This document shows positions 17,044-26,238 of a DNA stretch of 64,000 nucleotides, piece after piece. The notes under the pieces were generated by a model. It searched no databases, was not told the origin of the DNA, and saw only the letters and a program-made list of their open reading frames with translations. The first letter of the stretch is position 1, and each line of letters starts with the position of its first letter. The stretch spans positions 12,538-76,537 of the forward strand of contig JAEORN010000046.1 of NCBI GenBank assembly GCA_016840825.1, given 5' to 3'. The position numbers and the translations under genes were made by a program. Origin of the DNA: Candidatus Thorarchaeota archaeon. GTDB taxonomy: Archaea > Asgardarchaeota > Thorarchaeia > Thorarchaeales > Thorarchaeaceae.

Positions 17044-18180
17044 TTAAATCAATTTCACATCGAGCTCTTTTGCTTTAGAAGTGATATATTCCTTGTATTT
17101 CAACCTAAGCTGCTTTAACGGCAGTCCAAATGACTTGAATGCCTCTAATTCTCCCTTTCGTTTTTGCTTCAATATAATCTCATTCTCCTTTCGGAGAAAT
17201 GGGTCCTGCCCAATAGCTGGTATATTCCGATTTTGCTGAGCACAATTGATATCGGATTTACTCATTGATTCCAAGGAATGTTCGATTTCTCTTAGCATTC
17301 CATCTTTATTCCAGAAATCTGCGGATGTGAGTCCAATCAGATTTGCTTCAGGTGTTGCCAATCCTTGAATGTTTGCAAGTTCTATTGAGTTTGACTTGAT
17401 AGTTGAGAAGATTCGCAGTGACCATGGTGAAAGATCAACTAGAACCAAAATTGGTATCTCATGGTCTGCTAGTCTTCTAATCCATGCTCTCATGTTTCTT
17501 CCAGGTTGTCCAAAAAGAGATCCTACACCAATCTTTAGCTCTTCAGGTAAACCGAGTTCTATCAGGTTCCTAGCCATTGCTTCCTTCTCTACAAAGATAG
17601 CGGCATTGATATTGATTTCATGAATCTTGACATCGAAAGGTCTACTAGAAATAAACCAACCGTACTCTCCAACATTCAGACAATTTATTTTCTTTTCAGA
17701 AAGGTCTGATAGAGAGAGATCTCCATAAAAGGTGCCTTTTGGAGATGAAACCACACCTAATTCCTCTCTTGGGATTGAATATCCTCCCAACCGAAGAACT
17801 CTCTCACAGAGGTTGACCAATCTATTAGTTTCATTTTGGTCCTTTATCTTCAGAACATCCTGTACTCTCTTCACTTTATTCATGTAATAGAAATCTCTGA
17901 GTGACATGGACATGCCTTGTTCTAGATGTTCTTTGAATCTAGTAAGTGCATAAACTAATCCCGCAATCGTCTTTGCGCTTTCTACTTTCCTCCCGTCAAT
18001 AAAAGATGGATTCTCATCAACGTGCGTATAGCCTTGTTCGTATGAGTAAGCAACATTCTTCTTTGAGGACCCAAAATATCCGATTTCAGGAAAATCTCCC
18101 TCATTAATAGTATCCGCGAGTGTTACTAGAACATGGTCCAAAAGACTGGCAACTTTATCCGATTCAAATGTTGTAGCCAT
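17044..18180 (-). CDS. top6A: DNA topoisomerase VI subunit A (Spo11 family), divergent toprim
   Basis: 378 aa strand-cleaving subunit of type IIB topoisomerase. The catalytic Tyr lies in SLRDFYYM (Tyr98/Tyr99), inside the winged-helix CAP domain. The toprim domain has the metal-binding Glu in IFVEKEAM (Glu198), but the usual DxD motif reads VLVDLSPW: Asp249 is kept and the second Asp is Ser251. The segment after it (SLRIFSTIKSNSIELA) still aligns with the family. The frame continues upstream to 18240, but ATG 18180 follows the subunit B stop by one base and gives the normal length. The altered DxD could weaken metal binding. Confidence 0.85.
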   Translation of the reverse strand: MATTFESDKVASLLDHVLVTLADTINEGDFPEIGYFGSSKKNVAYSYEQGYTHVDENPSFIDGRKVESAKTIAGLVYALTRFKEHLEQGMSMSLRDFYYMNKVKRVQDVLKIKDQNETNRLVNLCERVLRLGGYSIPREELGVVSSPKGTFYGDLSLSDLSEKKINCLNVGEYGWFISSRPFDVKIHEININAAIFVEKEAMARNLIELGLPEELKIGVGSLFGQPGRNMRAWIRRLADHEIPILVLVDLSPWSLRIFSTIKSNSIELANIQGLATPEANLIGLTSADFWNKDGMLREIEHSLESMSKSDINCAQQNRNIPAIGQDPFLRKENEIILKQKRKGELEAFKSFGLPLKQLRLKYKEYITSKAKELDVKLI

Positions 18181-18181
18181 T

Positions 18182-19756
18182 CTAGTTCCCTCCATCAGGA
18201 AATAGGTTCGTGATTGCAACTTGCTTTGATGTTGCTTCATTCAAGATGCTCGAAATGAACTCATAATATCCTTTGAGTCGAGTTTCTCTCTTCCATGTAC
18301 GTTGAACATGATTCTTCTTCACAACTATCTTCCCTAATTGCCTCAAGCATTCTTTTACTCCTAGGTCTATCTCTTTTCTGACAATATCAACATCTGCAAT
18401 GTATTCCTTTCCTACTGTTTTGTACGGTACCTTTGTTGAGCATATATGAATAAAGAAAGCGAGAGGATCATCTTGCTTTAAGCCATAGTTCTTGAGATTA
18501 ATTTCTTTAATCACTCGGCTTGATGCATCTGAACCTTCATCGTAGAGTAATGGGATTCGATTAGCAAATCTATACAGTTTACTACCTGTGCTCAAGTTCC
18601 CTCCAAAAGCAACCCCAACTTCTATTATGAAAGGATGACCTTCATGCACAGCTGGAGCTCTTTGCGATACAACTGAGAATTCGGGTTCTAGACGTTGCAT
18701 CCCGGCTTTCAGTACATCTTCTCCTGCTGGAGAGAGGGCTTTTGCCGAGGGAACCATAAAACCATCAAATTGCTCGAATGAATTCATCATACGCAATAGC
18801 ATTTTACTTTGCATTTCCTTCGGATGGACCTCAGGAGGTAACTGAGAGAATTCGAGAAACTTCTCAACTGTAGATATGCCCACTCTTTGGAAAGATTTCA
18901 TGATGAATGATTTGAGGCTAGTAGTTTTTGTCGCATTGCACATTGACTTAAGCATCTCTACATCGATGCCCTTTGGGTGAGGTTTGACCTGCGTGGGTTT
19001 TTTGGGAAGTGCATAAATGAGTCTTTCAAAGAAATGCTCCGTATGTTCTGGATCTAGAAATGATAAGGAAGCATAGGGGACTATTACGCTTGTTTGAATG
19101 AAGTAATCAATTATTCTCCTTTTGCTTCTTATCCAATCACCTTGAAGATGGAATGTTATTGAAGTTCCTTGTTCTGAAGGACTCTTTTCATACTCCTGCT
19201 CTTCAAGGATTTCTGGCTTGTTATTCTCAATATCTAGACGCATCTGAATTGAGTGATTTGTCAAGTCTCCTCTTCTACCAGTAAGGATCGTTATAGGATT
19301 CTGAGTGGTAACTTGCCCATATAGTAGAGCCAGACTACCTCCCAAACCAAAAGTACCTCTACTCTGTTTCTGAGTGAACTTGGTCCCGGTAAGCATTTTT
19401 CCAATAAGCTTTGGAACATCCTTTCTTGACATCCCTGAACCATTGTCTTTTACTGTTAATCGAAAGATTTCTGGACCGGATGAAAGACCTACAGTATCTG
19501 TGTTCGCAGCTTCATAAGATAGCTCTACAGAAATATCAGGAAGTACTCGAGCACTTTCGCATGCATCAAGGCTATTCTCAACAAGTTCTCTCACAGCGAC
19601 GTATAATGACCGTGCAGGATTGTCAAATCCTGCTATAGCTCGATTTCGATAGAACCATGCAGATACTGAAAGCTCAACGATGTCTTGGGAACTAAATGTA
19701 TTAGATAGCACATGTGCACTCTCAAATTGAGTGTATGTTATGCCACTATGAATCAA
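18182..19756 (-). CDS. top6B: DNA topoisomerase VI subunit B
   Basis: 524 aa ATPase subunit. GHKL motifs are intact: ELVENSLDACE (N-box), VKDNGSGMSRKDVPK (G1) and GTFGLGGSLALLYGQ (G2). The transducer domain ends with SKLYRFANRIPLLYDEGSD and the C-terminal region common to archaeal Top6B. ATP binding closes the gate that controls subunit A. The frame starts at TTG 19756 with no clear ribosome site; GTG 19711 is an alternative, still upstream of the conserved LSVSAWFYRNRAIAGFDNPA. It is the first gene of a six-gene minus-strand cluster. Confidence 0.9.
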   Translation of the reverse strand: MIHSGITYTQFESAHVLSNTFSSQDIVELSVSAWFYRNRAIAGFDNPARSLYVAVRELVENSLDACESARVLPDISVELSYEAANTDTVGLSSGPEIFRLTVKDNGSGMSRKDVPKLIGKMLTGTKFTQKQSRGTFGLGGSLALLYGQVTTQNPITILTGRRGDLTNHSIQMRLDIENNKPEILEEQEYEKSPSEQGTSITFHLQGDWIRSKRRIIDYFIQTSVIVPYASLSFLDPEHTEHFFERLIYALPKKPTQVKPHPKGIDVEMLKSMCNATKTTSLKSFIMKSFQRVGISTVEKFLEFSQLPPEVHPKEMQSKMLLRMMNSFEQFDGFMVPSAKALSPAGEDVLKAGMQRLEPEFSVVSQRAPAVHEGHPFIIEVGVAFGGNLSTGSKLYRFANRIPLLYDEGSDASSRVIKEINLKNYGLKQDDPLAFFIHICSTKVPYKTVGKEYIADVDIVRKEIDLGVKECLRQLGKIVVKKNHVQRTWKRETRLKGYYEFISSILNEATSKQVAITNLFPDGGN

Positions 19757-19844
19757 AGTATTACTAGGAGAACATTATCAAGCGATATGAAATCCCTCTT
19801 TGCGAATTTTCTTTCCTATATGATCAGCTCTCCGGTATCCTCTC

Positions 19845-20765
19845 CTATGAGAATAGGGAGTAGATACTCGGCATCACCAAGTAGCCAAAAATTAGTGTGA
19901 AAAGCAATGCAAATGCAAGGAGGGCCCAAATGATTCTATTCCACTTAATCACTGTCCCACCATCAACAGGCTGGAATGGTATCATATTGAATAGACCAAG
20001 AAAAGAATTCAATATTGTTCCACCTTGTAATACGAAATATACTGGTCCGTTAAATGGGGCTCCAGTGAGTGGTATGATTATTGAGATTATGATTAATATT
20101 GCAGCAAAAACAAAATTCGAGAGTGCACCTGCAACATTCACCTTTCCTTCCTCGTCCATTGATTTTGCCCCACTAGTGAAAACCGTGCCTGTTCCAAATA
20201 TGGGGATAGCGAATAGGATAGCAATAGTAGAGAGATAATAACCCTGCATTGTCATCCGAAACTCTGCCCACATTCCGAATCTTTGAGCTGTAAATTTGTG
20301 AGCAAATTCGTGGATCAAATAAGCAGTGAGGAATATTCCAATGTAGGCAATTGGAAACCACCCATAGCCGCTGAGAATGAAGCTTGCTACAACAAGAAAA
20401 CCGTCGATGAATGGAAGGAATGAATAACCTACAGCTCTAGATTGCAATGAAATACTAACGAGGATCACAAGAATAACAGATATCATCAGATCCTTTCTTT
20501 CTTGAGCTGAGAATCTTCTTTTTCGGGACTGTACTCTACGTCTATTGATGGTCTGTCGCTGTCTTCTTTGAAAGAAATCCTCAGGCGGTTCATAATCATC
20601 TGAATCAAGAGATTCTGTAACTTTTCTTTGTGCTCTTTCTTTGGCTAGATGTAAACCTGGACAACCATGTCCCTCTGGCAATCTATGATCTGCGCAATAA
20701 ACCCCGCTGCAATATGGGCAAGTAAAGCAGAGGTCTTCATTACCACAGAGTGAGCATCTCGCCAT
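19845..20765 (-). CDS. AN1-type zinc finger fused to a site-2 protease (peptidase M50)
   Basis: 306 aa. An AN1-like zinc finger opens the protein (CSLCGNEDLCFTCPYCSG, then CADHRLPEGHGCPG). After a basic linker come about six membrane segments with the M50 zinc motif HEFAH in YLIHEFAHKFTA and the second metal motif NMIPFQPVDGG. It should cut membrane-embedded regulators or remnants within the bilayer. The frame extends to 20843, but ATG 20765 begins the zinc finger and has GGTGA upstream. AN1 fingers bind ubiquitin-like partners in eukaryotes; whether that applies here is open. Confidence 0.85.
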   Translation of the reverse strand: MARCSLCGNEDLCFTCPYCSGVYCADHRLPEGHGCPGLHLAKERAQRKVTESLDSDDYEPPEDFFQRRQRQTINRRRVQSRKRRFSAQERKDLMISVILVILVSISLQSRAVGYSFLPFIDGFLVVASFILSGYGWFPIAYIGIFLTAYLIHEFAHKFTAQRFGMWAEFRMTMQGYYLSTIAILFAIPIFGTGTVFTSGAKSMDEEGKVNVAGALSNFVFAAILIIISIIIPLTGAPFNGPVYFVLQGGTILNSFLGLFNMIPFQPVDGGTVIKWNRIIWALLAFALLFTLIFGYLVMPSIYSLFS

Positions 20766-20867
20766 TAATTCTTCACCTATAGGATATCTTTCATTGTATA
20801 ATGATTGATGCTGTTTCTTTTGATTGAAAAGGCTATTCCTCATGGCTAATGGGTCTTTCCCTTTGAT

Positions 20868-20893
20868 GAGTAATCCTTAAGTGATGATTACTC
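20868..20893. promoter_or_regulatory. 8-bp inverted repeat, operator-like
   Basis: GAGTAATC (20868-20875) and GATTACTC (20886-20893) are perfect inverted copies separated by ten bases. They lie in the divergent spacer between the S2P gene and the FAD dehydrogenase gene, about 40 bases upstream of ATG 20933. A site for a dimeric regulator is likely; no regulator is identified. Confidence 0.4.
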
Positions 20894-20932
20894 AGGGACG
20901 CGAATTGAATTCCTCTCTCTGATGTGAATCTC

Positions 20933-22330
20933 ATGGATTATGATGTTGCTATTGTCGGGAGTGGTCCTGCGGGAATATTTTGCGCGCTCGAACTTCTAAA
21001 GCATAAACAAGATCTCAAAGTAGTTCTAATTGAGAAAGGGAAGAGTATTGAATACCGGAATTGTCCGAATTCTGTAGCGGCTCGTGGATGCACAAAATGC
21101 AATCCTTGCGCCATTTTAGCTGGATGGGGAGGAGCTGGTGCATTTTCCGATGGTAAACTAACTATTTCCACGAGAGTTGGTGGTTGGCTTGATGAAATAC
21201 TTGGGGAGAAGAAGCTCATTGATCTGATTCACTACGTAGATAGTCAGTATTTGCAATATGGGGCACCCGTAAAAATATTCGGAGATAATGGTGATGCAGT
21301 TGAAGAACTCTCACGAAAGGCAGCATTGGTTGGTTTAGAATTAATACCTCAGAAAATTCGGCATATGGGTCGAGAAGGCTGTATTGATGTTATGGGAGGG
21401 ATGTATGGTCAAATCAAAGAGCTTGCTGAGGTTAGATTCCAAACCGAAGCAAAGGACATCCATGTTGATGGTGAGATGGTTAGTGGTTTGGAAACGAATG
21501 GAGGTACATTCATATCTGCAAGGTATGTTGTTGCCGCTCCTGGCCGTGTAGGGAACAAGTGGTTATCTGAACAAGCCCAAAGGCTCTCTCTACATACTGA
21601 GAATAACTATGTTGATATCGGACTTAGAGTGGAAATTCCTGAGCCTGTAATGGCTGAAATCGCTGAGAAGTTGTATGAACCAAAGCTGATCTACTATTCG
21701 AAACGATTTGATGATAAAGTACGAGTTTTCTGCTTCAATCCAGGAGGTGTTGTTACCAGTGAGTATTACGATGAGATACTCACTGTAAATGGGCAATCAT
21801 TTGCCCATCATAAAACTCCAAACACAAATTTCGCATTGCTTGTTTCAACCAAGTTTACAGCTCCATTCAATTCCCCAATATCCTATGGACAATCAATAGC
21901 TCGTCTTGCGAACATGCTTGGTGATGGTGTCTTGGTTCAAAGGTTGGCAGATCTGAGAAGAGGAAAAAGGAGTACCGAAGACCGAATAGCTAGAAGTCCG
22001 ATAAAACCCACCTTACCTAGTGCTGCTCCTGGAGACCTAAGTTTTGCTTTGCCCTACAGACATCTAACATCCATCATGGAAATGCTGGAGGCTCTTGACA
22101 ATCTTTGGCCTGGAGTGGCTAGTGATGGCACATTACTCTATGGCGTAGAAGTGAAGTTCTATTCATCCCGTCTGCGGCTAAATGAAAATCTTGAAACTGC
22201 AATAGGAAATCTCTATGCTGCTGGCGACGGAGCAGGAGTGACTCGAGGTCTCATGCAAGCGTCTGTTTCAGGAGTCGTAATTGCACGAGACATTCTCAGA
22301 AAAGAAGGTATAGCTGTTTCCGAAACATAG
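20933..22330 (+). CDS. FAD-dependent dehydrogenase (COG2509-like)
   Basis: 465 aa flavoprotein. A Rossmann dinucleotide motif starts the protein (VAIVGSGPAGIFCALELL). The following segment, with RGCTKCNPCAIL and WGGAGAFSDGKLT, is characteristic of uncharacterised FAD-dependent dehydrogenases of this group. The C-terminus has a second FAD motif (NLYAAGDGAGVTRGLMQAS). GTG 20924 is in frame, but ATG 20933 is the likely start. Substrate unknown. It is a single gene, followed by the Hsp20/Cdc48 promoter. Confidence 0.8.
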   Translation: MDYDVAIVGSGPAGIFCALELLKHKQDLKVVLIEKGKSIEYRNCPNSVAARGCTKCNPCAILAGWGGAGAFSDGKLTISTRVGGWLDEILGEKKLIDLIHYVDSQYLQYGAPVKIFGDNGDAVEELSRKAALVGLELIPQKIRHMGREGCIDVMGGMYGQIKELAEVRFQTEAKDIHVDGEMVSGLETNGGTFISARYVVAAPGRVGNKWLSEQAQRLSLHTENNYVDIGLRVEIPEPVMAEIAEKLYEPKLIYYSKRFDDKVRVFCFNPGGVVTSEYYDEILTVNGQSFAHHKTPNTNFALLVSTKFTAPFNSPISYGQSIARLANMLGDGVLVQRLADLRRGKRSTEDRIARSPIKPTLPSAAPGDLSFALPYRHLTSIMEMLEALDNLWPGVASDGTLLYGVEVKFYSSRLRLNENLETAIGNLYAAGDGAGVTRGLMQASVSGVVIARDILRKEGIAVSET

Positions 22331-22346
22331 TTATCCCCTTCATAAA

Positions 22347-22356
22347 CCTTATATAC
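22347..22356 (+). promoter_or_regulatory. TATA box of the Hsp20-like/Cdc48 operon
   Basis: CCTTATATAC is a good archaeal TATA element, with an upstream AT-rich run. It predicts transcription near 22378, giving a leader of about 110 bases before ATG 22491. Palindromic repeats lie just downstream. Confidence 0.55.
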
Positions 22357-22360
22357 CAAA

Positions 22361-22399
22361 TGGTCACTAGTTACTAGTGTACAACTGGTCACTAGTTGT
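22361..22399. promoter_or_regulatory. Repeated palindromic operator overlapping the transcription start
   Basis: The 12-mer TGGTCACTAGTT occurs twice (22361-22372 and 22386-22397), 25 bases apart. The first copy is part of a perfect 15-base palindrome CACTAGT-T-ACTAGTG (22365-22379). The second is inside ACAACT-N7-AGTTGT (22381-22399). The pair covers the predicted start site just after the TATA box, the usual place for an archaeal repressor. The likely controlled genes are the Hsp20-like and Cdc48 genes. Confidence 0.65.
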
Positions 22400-22423
22400 G
22401 ATAGGTTGACATCACTGGAGAAA

Positions 22424-22474
22424 GGGAGCCAAATCAGTGACTCCAAGGGCGACCTACTGTCGCCCTGGGCTCCC
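22424..22474 (+). promoter_or_regulatory. Structured 5' leader (two nested stems) before Hsp20-like gene
   Basis: GGGAGCC (22424-22430) pairs with GGCTCCC (22468-22474). Inside, AGGGCGAC (22446-22453) pairs perfectly with GTCGCCCT (22459-22466) around the loop CTACT. The outer stem ends six bases before the ribosome site GGTGA (22480-22484). The structure is in the predicted leader, so it could influence translation or mRNA stability; a role is inferred only. Confidence 0.5.
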
Positions 22475-22490
22475 CGACAGGTGAATAATT

Positions 22491-22907
22491 ATGATTGACG
22501 ATGACTTTGATAATCTAGTGCGAAACATGTTTGAGAGGTTCTTCGGGGGTTCATTAAGATTGAACCCTCAGGATTCAAGAATCCAAATCGAATTTGATCA
22601 AAATGGTTCCCTATCGCCTATTGTCGAAGCAGACAATGGAACCTTTGTTGATACAATGGAATTTGAGAATGAAATATTAGTGGTAATAGAATCAAGGGAG
22701 AAAATCGACTATCCTGAAGCACGAATCAAAGATGGACATATCGAATTAAAGATAAATCCTGAATCTAATGATACTGTAAACATCGAAATTCCCTCGATAG
22801 TTGATCCTGAGAAATCAGAAATTTCTTTCAATAACGGAGTCATCGAGATCAGATTAGTGAAAACTGATGGGATACAAAAAGAGGGTGTTTTGAAACACAG
22901 AATTTGA
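22491..22907 (+). CDS. Hsp20/alpha-crystallin-like small protein
   Basis: 138 aa. The C-terminal 80 residues fit a shortened alpha-crystallin/CS beta sandwich: ILVVIESREKIDY, DGHIELKINPES, and ISFNNGVIEIRLVK, the last being the typical final strand of Hsp20. The N-terminus (DDDFDNLVRNMFERFFGG) is helical. It starts at ATG 22491 after GGTGA and ends 12 bases before the Cdc48 start, so the two are co-transcribed. A holdase or Cdc48 cofactor role is inferred from the fold and neighbour. Confidence 0.65.
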   Translation: MIDDDFDNLVRNMFERFFGGSLRLNPQDSRIQIEFDQNGSLSPIVEADNGTFVDTMEFENEILVVIESREKIDYPEARIKDGHIELKINPESNDTVNIEIPSIVDPEKSEISFNNGVIEIRLVKTDGIQKEGVLKHRI

Positions 22908-22919
22908 TTGGGGTGAGCA

Positions 22920-25112
22920 ATGTTGACTGATGATGTAATCAAGCTAAAAGTAGCGGCAGCGATGCCTAAGGATCAAGGGCGAGGCATTGTAAGGCTAAAT
23001 TCAGATGTTAGAAATCAACTAGGCATTAGGTCTGGCGATTATGTATTATTAAAAGGACAAAAGGAAACCGTTGCCATCGCATGGCCAGGACTTCAGGAGG
23101 ATGAGGTTCTTGATATGGTCAGAATGGATGGTCTAATCCGAACGAATTCTGGAGTCAGATTAGGAGAAGTTGTGGAAGTTCAGAAAATCGACCTTCCTGA
23201 GGGACAAAAGATCACATTAGCTCCCAGCCAACCATTACGATTCCAAGCAGGTTTCAGTGAGTTTGTGAAACAGCAAATCATCAATAAGCCATTGACACGA
23301 GGAGATACAATTCTCATCTCTTCTATAGGTCAAGGACTACAATTTACAGTAACTGCTGCCAGTCCCGGAAAACATGTCCGCGTGACTCCTAATACTCAGG
23401 TAGAACTAAGGAGTGAACCTGCGAAACCTGAGGATATCTCTGTTCCACAGGTGTCATATGAGGATATAGGTGGACTAGGCAAGGAACTCCAACGTATTCG
23501 AGAAATGATCGAATTACCTATGAAGTCTCCAGAGCTTTTCAAGCGCCTTGGAATTACCCCTCCAAAAGGTGTTCTGTTGCATGGCCCTCCTGGCACTGGA
23601 AAAACCTTGATTGCCAAAGCAGTAGCAAATGAATCTGGAGCCAACTTCAAGGTCATCAATGGACCAGAGATCATGTCAAAGTTCTATGGTGAATCTGAAG
23701 GAAAACTCCGTGAGGCATTCGAGGAAGCTGAGAAGAATGCTCCGAGTATAATCTTCATTGATGAAATAGATAGCATTGCTCCAAAGAGAGCTGATGTGAC
23801 CGGAGAGGTTGAGAGAAGAGTAGTGGCGCAATTGTTGGCACTAATGGACGGACTTGCAGGACGAGGACAAGTAATCGTCATTGGAGCAACAAATCGAGTT
23901 GATGACGTAGATGAAGCACTCAGACGCCCTGGTAGATTCGATAGAGAGATTGAAATTGGCGTGCCAGATAAGAAAGGAAGACTTGAGATATTGCAGATTC
24001 ATACTAGATCAATGCCTTTGGAAAAAGAAGTAGACTTGAAGAAGCTCGCTTCAATCACTCATGGATTTGTGGGAGCTGATCTAGCAGCTCTTGCTCGAGA
24101 AGCTGCAATGCAAACATTACGTAGAGCTCTGCCCCATGTCGATCCGGAAAGTGGCGATATCCCTCAAGACATCCTACAAAATCTCTTCGTTACACAATAT
24201 GATTTTGAATCCGCCCTCAATGAGGTTTCACCCTCTGCATTAAGAGAGGTATTAGTTGAGAAACCCAATGTAAAATGGGAGGATGTTGGTGGACTAGAGG
24301 GAGTCAAAGCAAAATTAAGAGAAGCAGTTGAAGCTCCTCTGAAACATCCTGAAGTCTTCTCTGAGATGGGAATCCGAGCACCTAAGGGAGTCCTACTATT
24401 TGGTCCGCCTGGAACCGGAAAGACCATGCTTGCGAAAGCTGTTGCGACCGAAAGTGAAGCGAATTTCATCTCCATACGTGGCCCTGAGATTTTCAACAAG
24501 TATGTTGGAGAATCTGAGAAAGCTGTGAGAGAGATCTTCAAGAAGGCAAGACAAACGGCTCCTTGTATTCTCTTCTTTGATGAGATTGATGCAATAATGA
24601 GTTCACGTTCAGATCGCGATGATACAGGAGTAAGCAAGCGAATTGTGAATCAATTTCTAGCTGAACTTGATGGGATGCAAAGTCTACAGAATGTTCTGGT
24701 GATTGGCGCAACTAACCGTGCTGATATCCTTGATCCTGCAGTATTAAGACCAGGACGGTTCGATTCTGTTGTATTCGTACCACCCCCTGATGTGGAAGCT
24801 AGGAAAGAGATACTAAGAGTCCATACAAAGAATATGCCGCTGGGACCTAATGTGGATCTTGATCAATTGGCTGAGATGACAGAAGGATTCTCAGGTGCAG
24901 ACATTGAAGGCTTAACCCGAGAAGCCGCCATGGCTGCTGTCAGAGAAGATTGGAAAACTAAACCAGTGACAATGGAACACTTCAAACTGGCCATGAAGGA
25001 AATACGACCTACAATATCTGAGGAAGATGCAAAGCGGTTCATGGCCATGGCAGAGAGTGTACTAAAACGTCAACCTCAGCGAAAGGATGAGGTCTTGCCT
25101 CAATATATGTAG
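22920..25112 (+). CDS. Cdc48/VCP-type AAA+ unfoldase
   Basis: 730 aa, normal length for archaeal Cdc48/VAT. An N-terminal double-psi barrel ([20 protein letters not shown]) is followed by two AAA modules. Each has a Walker A GPPGTGKT, a Walker B ([28 protein letters not shown]) and arginine-finger/second-region motifs ([26 protein letters not shown]). It extracts and unfolds proteins for the proteasome. The C-terminus ends in PQYM rather than a plain HbYX tail. It follows the Hsp20-like gene in one operon. Confidence 0.95.
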   Translation: MLTDDVIKLKVAAAMPKDQGRGIVRLNSDVRNQLGIRSGDYVLLKGQKETVAIAWPGLQEDEVLDMVRMDGLIRTNSGVRLGEVVEVQKIDLPEGQKITLAPSQPLRFQAGFSEFVKQQIINKPLTRGDTILISSIGQGLQFTVTAASPGKHVRVTPNTQVELRSEPAKPEDISVPQVSYEDIGGLGKELQRIREMIELPMKSPELFKRLGITPPKGVLLHGPPGTGKTLIAKAVANESGANFKVINGPEIMSKFYGESEGKLREAFEEAEKNAPSIIFIDEIDSIAPKRADVTGEVERRVVAQLLALMDGLAGRGQVIVIGATNRVDDVDEALRRPGRFDREIEIGVPDKKGRLEILQIHTRSMPLEKEVDLKKLASITHGFVGADLAALAREAAMQTLRRALPHVDPESGDIPQDILQNLFVTQYDFESALNEVSPSALREVLVEKPNVKWEDVGGLEGVKAKLREAVEAPLKHPEVFSEMGIRAPKGVLLFGPPGTGKTMLAKAVATESEANFISIRGPEIFNKYVGESEKAVREIFKKARQTAPCILFFDEIDAIMSSRSDRDDTGVSKRIVNQFLAELDGMQSLQNVLVIGATNRADILDPAVLRPGRFDSVVFVPPPDVEARKEILRVHTKNMPLGPNVDLDQLAEMTEGFSGADIEGLTREAAMAAVREDWKTKPVTMEHFKLAMKEIRPTISEEDAKRFMAMAESVLKRQPQRKDEVLPQYM

Positions 25113-25126
25113 GAAGATTTGAAACC

Positions 25127-25173
25127 CAAGACCCGTTAACGGATAGAGCACATCTCTTCAGAAACGGGTCTTG
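25127..25173 (+). terminator. Inverted repeat after cdc48
   Basis: CAAGACCCGTT (25127-25137) and AACGGGTCTTG (25163-25173) are perfect 11-base inverted copies around a 25-base loop, 15 bases past the stop codon, with a pyrimidine-rich stretch (CTCCCTCTGTTCTCTT) after them. This fits a terminator or an mRNA 3'-end stabiliser. The remainder of the gap to 25342 shows nothing else. Confidence 0.5.
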
Positions 25174-25342
25174 CACTCCCTCTGTTCTCTTCAAACAGTG
25201 ATTTCAATTCAATCGTTCTGCTTGTTGTACCTTATTCAATATTCAAAAATGAGCTTCAGACTTATCAGGAAATTGAATCAATTACATTCACGATATGCTT
25301 TTCAGGGAAAAGAAAAGAAGGACTCAGTAGTGAGGCGCTGAT

Positions 25343-26203
25343 ATGTCTGGTTTCTATCCAATATCTCCTACAGTAATGATTACCAATACGAGCTACTCAG
25401 CACAGGCTGGTGTTATGGATGAGATGTGGGCCTGTCGAGTTATTAGAGGTAAGAAGATTCTAGCAGAAAAAACAATGCCTGAACTGAGTTTAGATAATTA
25501 CGTTGGAGTTATTTATGGACATATTCGAGTCGAAGGTTTGAGCCGACATGCAGTAGCAATGTGTGCTGGAAGGTTGATGCAGTTTTCAAGGCAGTATCAA
25601 ACGTCCGGAATTGCACCGAATTATGAGGTTCCAGACCTCTATTACGATGATGGCGAGTCATACGTTGAGGTAGGATCTTCTTCTAATGAAGAAAGCACAG
25701 TTGCTACAACAGAATCGAAGGAGCTACCTCATGCTCCTGTTGGTCATCTTCCTACAATTACACCGCAAGCTGGAAAGAATGCTTGGAAAGTAATTGCTGA
25801 AGCTCACGGTGCAGCAATCTGTCAATTAGCTGCATACGGAGCGACTCTTCCAGCAGGACATCTTACGACCATGTTTGAACAACTTGCAGATGAGCTTGTA
25901 CATATGTGGATAGACTCCGAAGACCCAATCATACTTCCAATTCGATTTGGTGAACTCATTTACAGTTGTTCAGGAGATAGTCAACTTCCAAAGACTGGTA
26001 CGCTTAATGTTTCCATTGAAACCCAAGGCTGTGAGCTACTAAAGATGGCACGAATTATTGACCCGAATGGCGATAGATTGCCTGCAGGATATCCATGTGC
26101 ATTTCATGAGATGATTGCGCAGAAGGTCGCTCAGGTCACAGATTTGAAGATTGGTGTCAACACCTCATCAACTGGTTGTATTGTGACTATGTCAATTGAG
26201 TAG
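25343..26203 (+). CDS. Protein of unknown function with possible V4R-like C-terminal domain
   Basis: 286 aa, not firmly recognised. The first 90 residues form an alpha/beta unit (GVIYGHIRVEGLSRHAVAMC), followed by an acidic Ser/Thr-rich linker (near residues 110-135). The C-terminal 140 residues (AWKVIAEAHGAAICQLAAYG, GCELLKMARIIDPNGDRLPA, PCAFHEMIAQ) recall 4-vinyl-reductase/heme-NO-like ligand domains, with Cys residues in comparable places. No membrane segment. It stands alone between a terminator and a regulated small gene. Confidence 0.55.
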   Translation: MSGFYPISPTVMITNTSYSAQAGVMDEMWACRVIRGKKILAEKTMPELSLDNYVGVIYGHIRVEGLSRHAVAMCAGRLMQFSRQYQTSGIAPNYEVPDLYYDDGESYVEVGSSSNEESTVATTESKELPHAPVGHLPTITPQAGKNAWKVIAEAHGAAICQLAAYGATLPAGHLTTMFEQLADELVHMWIDSEDPIILPIRFGELIYSCSGDSQLPKTGTLNVSIETQGCELLKMARIIDPNGDRLPAGYPCAFHEMIAQKVAQVTDLKIGVNTSSTGCIVTMSIE

Positions 26204-26238
26204 ACTTGTATTGAATGCTCGCGCAATAATCTTAAATC

